This document shows, piece after piece, positions 60,056 through 64,000 of a DNA stretch of 64,000 nt. The notes below the pieces were generated by a model. The model made no database searches and had not been told where the DNA came from. It was given only the letters and a program-made list of their open reading frames with translations. Location of the stretch: positions 62,001 through 126,000 of the forward strand of contig NZ_JAAUWT010000017.1 of the NCBI RefSeq assembly GCF_014694455.1, written 5' to 3'. The position numbers and the translations under genes were made by a program. The stretch's first letter is position 1, and each line of letters begins with the position of its first letter. The stretch comes from Vibrio sp. S9_S30 (lineage in GTDB: Bacteria; Pseudomonadota; Gammaproteobacteria; Enterobacterales; Vibrionaceae).

Positions 60056-62878
60056 ATGGACACCATTGATGTACGTGGCGCCAGAACCCACAACCTCAAA
60101 AATATAAACCTCACCATTCCACGAGACAAATTAATTGTCATTACTGGGCTTTCTGGCTCAGGAAAGTCTTCTTTAGCCTTTGATACGCTTTATGCGGAAG
60201 GGCAGCGACGCTATGTTGAGTCTTTATCGGCCTATGCTCGCCAGTTTCTTTCGTTGATGGAAAAACCGGATGTTGACCACATTGAAGGTTTATCCCCTGC
60301 GATCTCTATTGAGCAAAAATCAACGTCTCACAACCCAAGATCGACCGTGGGCACAATTACAGAGATATATGACTACCTTCGACTGTTGTACGCACGCGTA
60401 GGTGAGCCTCGTTGTCCTGATCACAAAACGCCGTTGGCCGCTCAAACAATTAGCCAAATGGTCGACAAGGTATTAGAGCTGCCTGAAGGCAGTAAAATGA
60501 TGTTGCTTGCTCCTATCGTGAAAGAACGAAAAGGGGAGCACGTTAAGACGTTAGAAAATTTAGCGGCGCAAGGCTTTATTCGAGCACGAATTGATGGCGA
60601 CATTTGCGATCTGTCCGATCCTCCCACTTTAGAACTTCATAAGAAACATACGATAGAGGTTGTTGTTGATCGATTTAAAGTGCGAAGCGATCTTCAGCAG
60701 CGTTTGGCCGAATCATTTGAAACAGCATTAGAGCTTTCTGGCGGCATTGCCTCAGTATGTGATATGGATGATTCATCCAAGCAAGATGTCATTTTTTCCG
60801 CTAACTTCGCATGCTCACACTGTGGCTATAGCATGCAAGAACTTGAGCCGAGGCTGTTTTCATTCAACAACCCTGCGGGTGCATGCCATACCTGTGATGG
60901 CTTGGGCGTACAACAGTTTTTTGACCCTAGTCGAGTTATTGTGGATGCATCAATCAGTCTGGCGGATGGTGCGATTCGAGGCTGGGACAGAAAGAACTAT
61001 TATTACTATCAAATGCTGGGTTCCGTCGCGAATCATTACGGATTTGACTTAGAAACGCCTTTCGATCAATTACCCAAAAAACTTCAAGAGGTGGTGCTTC
61101 GAGGTTCTGGTCGTACTCAAATTGAGTTTACGTACATCAATGATCGAGGTGACAGTCGCACAAAGAAACACCCATTTGAAGGCATTCTGAATACACTAGA
61201 ACGACGCTACAGAGACACAGAGTCCAATTCTGTTCGTGAAGAGCTGTCCAAGTACATTTCAACCAAGTCTTGCGGTACGTGTAGCGGTACTCGACTGCGC
61301 ACGGAAGCCCGTAATGTGTTTATTGATGACACGCCACTACCCGCAGTTGCAGAGATGAGCATCAGCGATGCCATGTCGTTCTTTCAAAATCTCGAACTCA
61401 CTGGGCAAAAAGCCAAAATTGCCGAAAAAATCATGAAAGAGATCAACGATAGACTTCATTTTCTGATCAATGTTGGTCTTAATTACCTCAACCTTTCTCG
61501 AAGTGCCGAAACGTTATCGGGTGGTGAAGCCCAAAGAATTCGACTGGCTAGCCAGATCGGTGCGGGTTTGGTTGGTGTGATGTATGTTTTAGATGAGCCA
61601 TCTATCGGTCTTCACCAACGAGACAATGAAAGGCTACTAAAAACGCTGACACACCTAAGAGACTTAGGGAATACCGTTTTGGTTGTCGAACACGACGAAG
61701 ATGCCATACGCTGTGCTGACCATGTCATTGATATTGGTCCAGGGGCTGGCGTGCACGGCGGTGAAGTGGTTGCAGAAGGCGATATGCAAGCGATTCTCGA
61801 CAATCCAAACTCTCTGACTGGTCAGTATCTCAGTGGAGTAAAATCGATCGCAGTTCCCAAAGAACGCACACCAATGGACCCGAAAAAGGTCGTTGAATTG
61901 ATCGGTGCCTCTGGAAACAATCTGAAAAATGTGGACCTCTCGATCCCTGTTGGTTTATTCACTTGTATTACGGGCGTATCGGGCTCAGGTAAATCAACGT
62001 TAATCAATGATACCTTTTACAAGATTGCACAAACTCAGCTGAACGGAGCCACAATTGCCACCCCGTCTCCATATAAAAAGATCATCGGTCTTGAACATTT
62101 CGACAAAGTCATCGATATCGATCAAAGCCCAATAGGTCGAACGCCACGTTCGAACCCTGCAACCTACACAGGGATATTCACACCTATTCGTGAACTCTTT
62201 GCGGGCACGCAAGAATCACGAGCGCGAGGGTATAAGCCGGGTCGCTTTAGCTTTAACGTTCGCGGAGGTCGTTGTGAAGCTTGTCAGGGAGATGGTGTGA
62301 TTAAGGTTGAGATGCATTTCTTGCCCGATGTCTATGTACCGTGCGATGTTTGTGCAGGCAAACGCTACAACCGAGAAACATTAGAAGTTCGATACAAAGG
62401 AAAAACCATTGATGAAGTGCTAGAAATGACCGTCGAAGACGCCCGTGAATTCTTTGACCCAGTACCTGTTATCGCAAGAAAGCTTCAAACGTTAATGGAT
62501 GTTGGTTTGTCTTACATTCGACTTGGGCAAGCAGCAACTACGCTTTCAGGTGGTGAAGCGCAACGAGTCAAGTTAGCCAGAGAGCTCTCTAAACGCGATA
62601 CAGGCAAAACGCTGTACATTCTTGATGAACCGACAACGGGCCTGCACTTCCATGATATCCAGCAATTACTGGTCGTCTTACATCGTCTAAGAGATCATGG
62701 GAATACGGTTGTGGTGATCGAACACAATCTGGATGTCGTCAAAACCGCAGACTGGGTCGTTGATTTAGGACCAGAAGGAGGACAAGGTGGCGGTGAAATC
62801 ATTGCGCAGGGAACTCCAGAGGAAGTCGCAAAAATAAAAGGTTCGCATACCGCTCGCTTCTTAAAACCTATGCTTTAA
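60056..62878 (+). CDS. uvrA: excinuclease ABC subunit A
   Basis: 940 residues, same length as in Escherichia coli. DNA damage sensor of nucleotide excision repair, acting as a dimer with UvrB. Two ABC modules: Walker A GLSGSGKSSLAF near 31 and GVSGSGKSTLIN near 640; signatures LSGGEAQRIRLASQIG near 488 and LSGGEAQRVKLARELS near 830. Two zinc fingers: CSHC with CHTC near 253-283 and CEAC with CDVC near 740-766. SOS-controlled by the upstream LexA box. Confidence 0.99.
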   Translation: MDTIDVRGARTHNLKNINLTIPRDKLIVITGLSGSGKSSLAFDTLYAEGQRRYVESLSAYARQFLSLMEKPDVDHIEGLSPAISIEQKSTSHNPRSTVGTITEIYDYLRLLYARVGEPRCPDHKTPLAAQTISQMVDKVLELPEGSKMMLLAPIVKERKGEHVKTLENLAAQGFIRARIDGDICDLSDPPTLELHKKHTIEVVVDRFKVRSDLQQRLAESFETALELSGGIASVCDMDDSSKQDVIFSANFACSHCGYSMQELEPRLFSFNNPAGACHTCDGLGVQQFFDPSRVIVDASISLADGAIRGWDRKNYYYYQMLGSVANHYGFDLETPFDQLPKKLQEVVLRGSGRTQIEFTYINDRGDSRTKKHPFEGILNTLERRYRDTESNSVREELSKYISTKSCGTCSGTRLRTEARNVFIDDTPLPAVAEMSISDAMSFFQNLELTGQKAKIAEKIMKEINDRLHFLINVGLNYLNLSRSAETLSGGEAQRIRLASQIGAGLVGVMYVLDEPSIGLHQRDNERLLKTLTHLRDLGNTVLVVEHDEDAIRCADHVIDIGPGAGVHGGEVVAEGDMQAILDNPNSLTGQYLSGVKSIAVPKERTPMDPKKVVELIGASGNNLKNVDLSIPVGLFTCITGVSGSGKSTLINDTFYKIAQTQLNGATIATPSPYKKIIGLEHFDKVIDIDQSPIGRTPRSNPATYTGIFTPIRELFAGTQESRARGYKPGRFSFNVRGGRCEACQGDGVIKVEMHFLPDVYVPCDVCAGKRYNRETLEVRYKGKTIDEVLEMTVEDAREFFDPVPVIARKLQTLMDVGLSYIRLGQAATTLSGGEAQRVKLARELSKRDTGKTLYILDEPTTGLHFHDIQQLLVVLHRLRDHGNTVVVIEHNLDVVKTADWVVDLGPEGGQGGGEIIAQGTPEEVAKIKGSHTARFLKPML

Positions 62879-62900
62879 AACAAAAAATGATAGTATCGCT

Positions 62901-62924
62901 CAACGGTCTGGCTTCAGACCGTTG
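62901..62924 (+). terminator. hairpin after uvrA
   Basis: CAACGGTCTG pairs perfectly with CAGACCGTTG around GCTT, 22 bases past the uvrA stop. The run after it (AAATCTATT) is not T-rich, so it may terminate only partly and allow read-through into the next gene. Confidence 0.55.
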
Positions 62925-62949
62925 AAATCTATTAAGGAAACATTCAAAT

Positions 62950-64000
62950 ATGGCCACTCTGCTCGTCCGGGGAACACTGCTCGAGTCCAATAAATCCCGA
63001 ACTCCGCTCAATCGAAAATTTTTAATTACGATGGCGTGTACGTTTTTAATTGCCATGAATGTATTTATGCCAAACCCTGGTGGCTCAGGTCTGGCGCTCC
63101 CCTTTAACCCTTCAACTTGGATAGGGCTTTCTTTGGCGCTAGCATTAGGGTTCTATCAGATATCCAGCCACTACCAAATTCGTTACTCCAAACTTGGGGT
63201 GGTACTCCTCTTGTGTGGAACGGTTCTCACTATCCCTGTATTTCTGCCTAACGCCATTGTAGAAGAGTCCATAGGTCGAATATTAGGGTTATGGTCGGGG
63301 TTACTATTCTTTTTTGTCTTACAGCAGTTTCAATTTACGAACAAACAAAAACAGCGCTTGCTTTGGTTTGTTCTCATTGCAACGGTATTACAAGGGGTCT
63401 TTGGATACGTACAGTTCCTTGTTCTAGAGCCAAATAATCCATTCGGTTATAACACAATAGCCAACCGCCCTTATGGCATTTTTCAGCAACCAAATGTTTT
63501 TGCCAGTTTTTTAGCGACAGGGTTGGTCCTTTCTGGCTATCTACTTGCTAGGCAACCTCAAAAATACAGACGAAAACTGGGGCAATTGATTTTCCTTACC
63601 TTCGTACCTGCACTCTGCGTATCGCTGCTTGTTATCGTAGCCTCCAGAACGGGATGGTTAGGCGCAACGCTGGCATCCATACTGGTAATTCCTTACTTAA
63701 TAAGGTTTTCCACCCCAAAAAGAGTCTGTGCTTGGCTCGCATCGATAGTCGCCGGCCTATTACTTGGTCTTGCAGTTCCTCAATTTGCCGATTCCAATTT
63801 TAATCAACTAATAAAAGATAAGCAGCATTTAGAGAGTTCAAGAAGCGTCTTTTTTCCGCAAGCTATCGATATGATCATCGAGAAACCATTTACGGGTTAT
63901 GGGTACGGTCAGTTTGAATCGTCTTATGTTTTATATACGGCAAGGCAACATCAATTAAATGGTGATTACCCACCAGCCATAACGGCGTTGGATCACCCTC
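62950..64000 (+). CDS. pglL: PglL-family O-oligosaccharyltransferase (Wzy_C), 3' end outside window
   Basis: At least 350 residues from ATG 62950 (AAGGAA upstream); the frame is open to the window edge. A multi-helix inner-membrane protein (FLIAMNVFMPNPGGSG, WIGLSLALALGFY, LGVVLLLCGTVLTIP, LLFFFVLQQF). The periplasmic Wzy_C region has GIFQQPNVFASFLATG near 175 and SRTGWLG near 235. It breaks off at ALDHP, the beginning of the conserved His-rich DHPHN-type motif. Transfers lipid-linked glycan to Ser/Thr of periplasmic or pilin proteins. V. cholerae has pglL at the same place beside uvrA, as I recall. Confidence 0.87.
   Translation, partial: MATLLVRGTLLESNKSRTPLNRKFLITMACTFLIAMNVFMPNPGGSGLALPFNPSTWIGLSLALALGFYQISSHYQIRYSKLGVVLLLCGTVLTIPVFLPNAIVEESIGRILGLWSGLLFFFVLQQFQFTNKQKQRLLWFVLIATVLQGVFGYVQFLVLEPNNPFGYNTIANRPYGIFQQPNVFASFLATGLVLSGYLLARQPQKYRRKLGQLIFLTFVPALCVSLLVIVASRTGWLGATLASILVIPYLIRFSTPKRVCAWLASIVAGLLLGLAVPQFADSNFNQLIKDKQHLESSRSVFFPQAIDMIIEKPFTGYGYGQFESSYVLYTARQHQLNGDYPPAITALDHP

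Noticed and set aside
62868..63056. Minus-strand frame across the uvrA end
   Set aside because: It overlaps the pglL start and the post-uvrA hairpin, with no ribosome site or recognisable product.

Overview
The window is a Vibrionaceae chromosome segment. The right two thirds carry, in one strand and order, a complete mannose-sensitive haemagglutinin (MSHA) type IV pilus locus (csrD/mshH, mshI-J-K-L-M-N-E-G-F-B-A-C-D-O-P-Q), then mreB-C-D, maf, rng, yhdP, a nitrilase-family gene and tldD. The locus is flanked on the other side by ssb, galU, uvrA and a PglL-type O-oligosaccharyltransferase. This is the same neighbourhood as VC0393-VC0414 of Vibrio cholerae, recalled from memory and not aligned. 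All assignments rest on reading translated sequence, motifs and gene order; no database search was run.

Layout. 1-1.9 kb: the 3' part of ovoA (ovothiol synthesis). 2.1-15.6 kb: a co-directional catabolic cluster. It holds a solute-binding-like protein without a signal peptide, a CaiB/BaiF CoA-transferase, a ribose/rhamnose-type ABC importer with two different permeases, an SDR dehydrogenase, a fused family I CoA-transferase, an IclR regulator, an RraA-type aldolase, a lactonase and a mutarotase-like protein. A plausible scheme is uptake of a sugar-like compound, oxidation to a lactone, hydrolysis, then CoA activation and aldol cleavage; the substrate is unknown. 15.7-19.2 kb: modF and the pseudouridine pair psuK-psuG, with a perfect 12-bp inverted repeat in front of psuK.

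19.3-23.2 kb is a small accessory island: a GTG-started protein of unknown function overlapping a four-helix membrane protein (a toxin/immunity-like arrangement), a start-less coding remnant, and a convergent type II restriction-modification pair. The methyltransferase closely resembles M.HaeIII (GGCC). 23.2-36.0 kb is core: pmbA, yjgA/darP, tldD, nitrilase, yhdP, rng, maf, mreDCB. 36.2-55.3 kb is the MSHA locus; MshE carries the N-terminal c-di-GMP-binding type of motif and CsrD has degenerate GGDEF and EAL motifs.

55.8-57.8 kb is the most unusual place. A two-gene unit sits between csrD and ssb. Its first gene encodes a chimera: about 90 residues resembling the start of a PLP-dependent decarboxylase barrel (with the PLP lysine position occupied by Met), joined to a spermidine-synthase-type Rossmann domain with the catalytic Asp pair retained. 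A DMT/EamA exporter overlaps it by 4 nt. This suggests synthesis and export of an aminopropyl- or aminobutyrate-type small molecule. The regulator qstR, which I recall between ssb and galU in V. cholerae, is absent here. uvrA has a clear LexA box. The window ends inside the PglL-like gene.

No tRNA, rRNA, CRISPR array or intact insertion sequence was seen.
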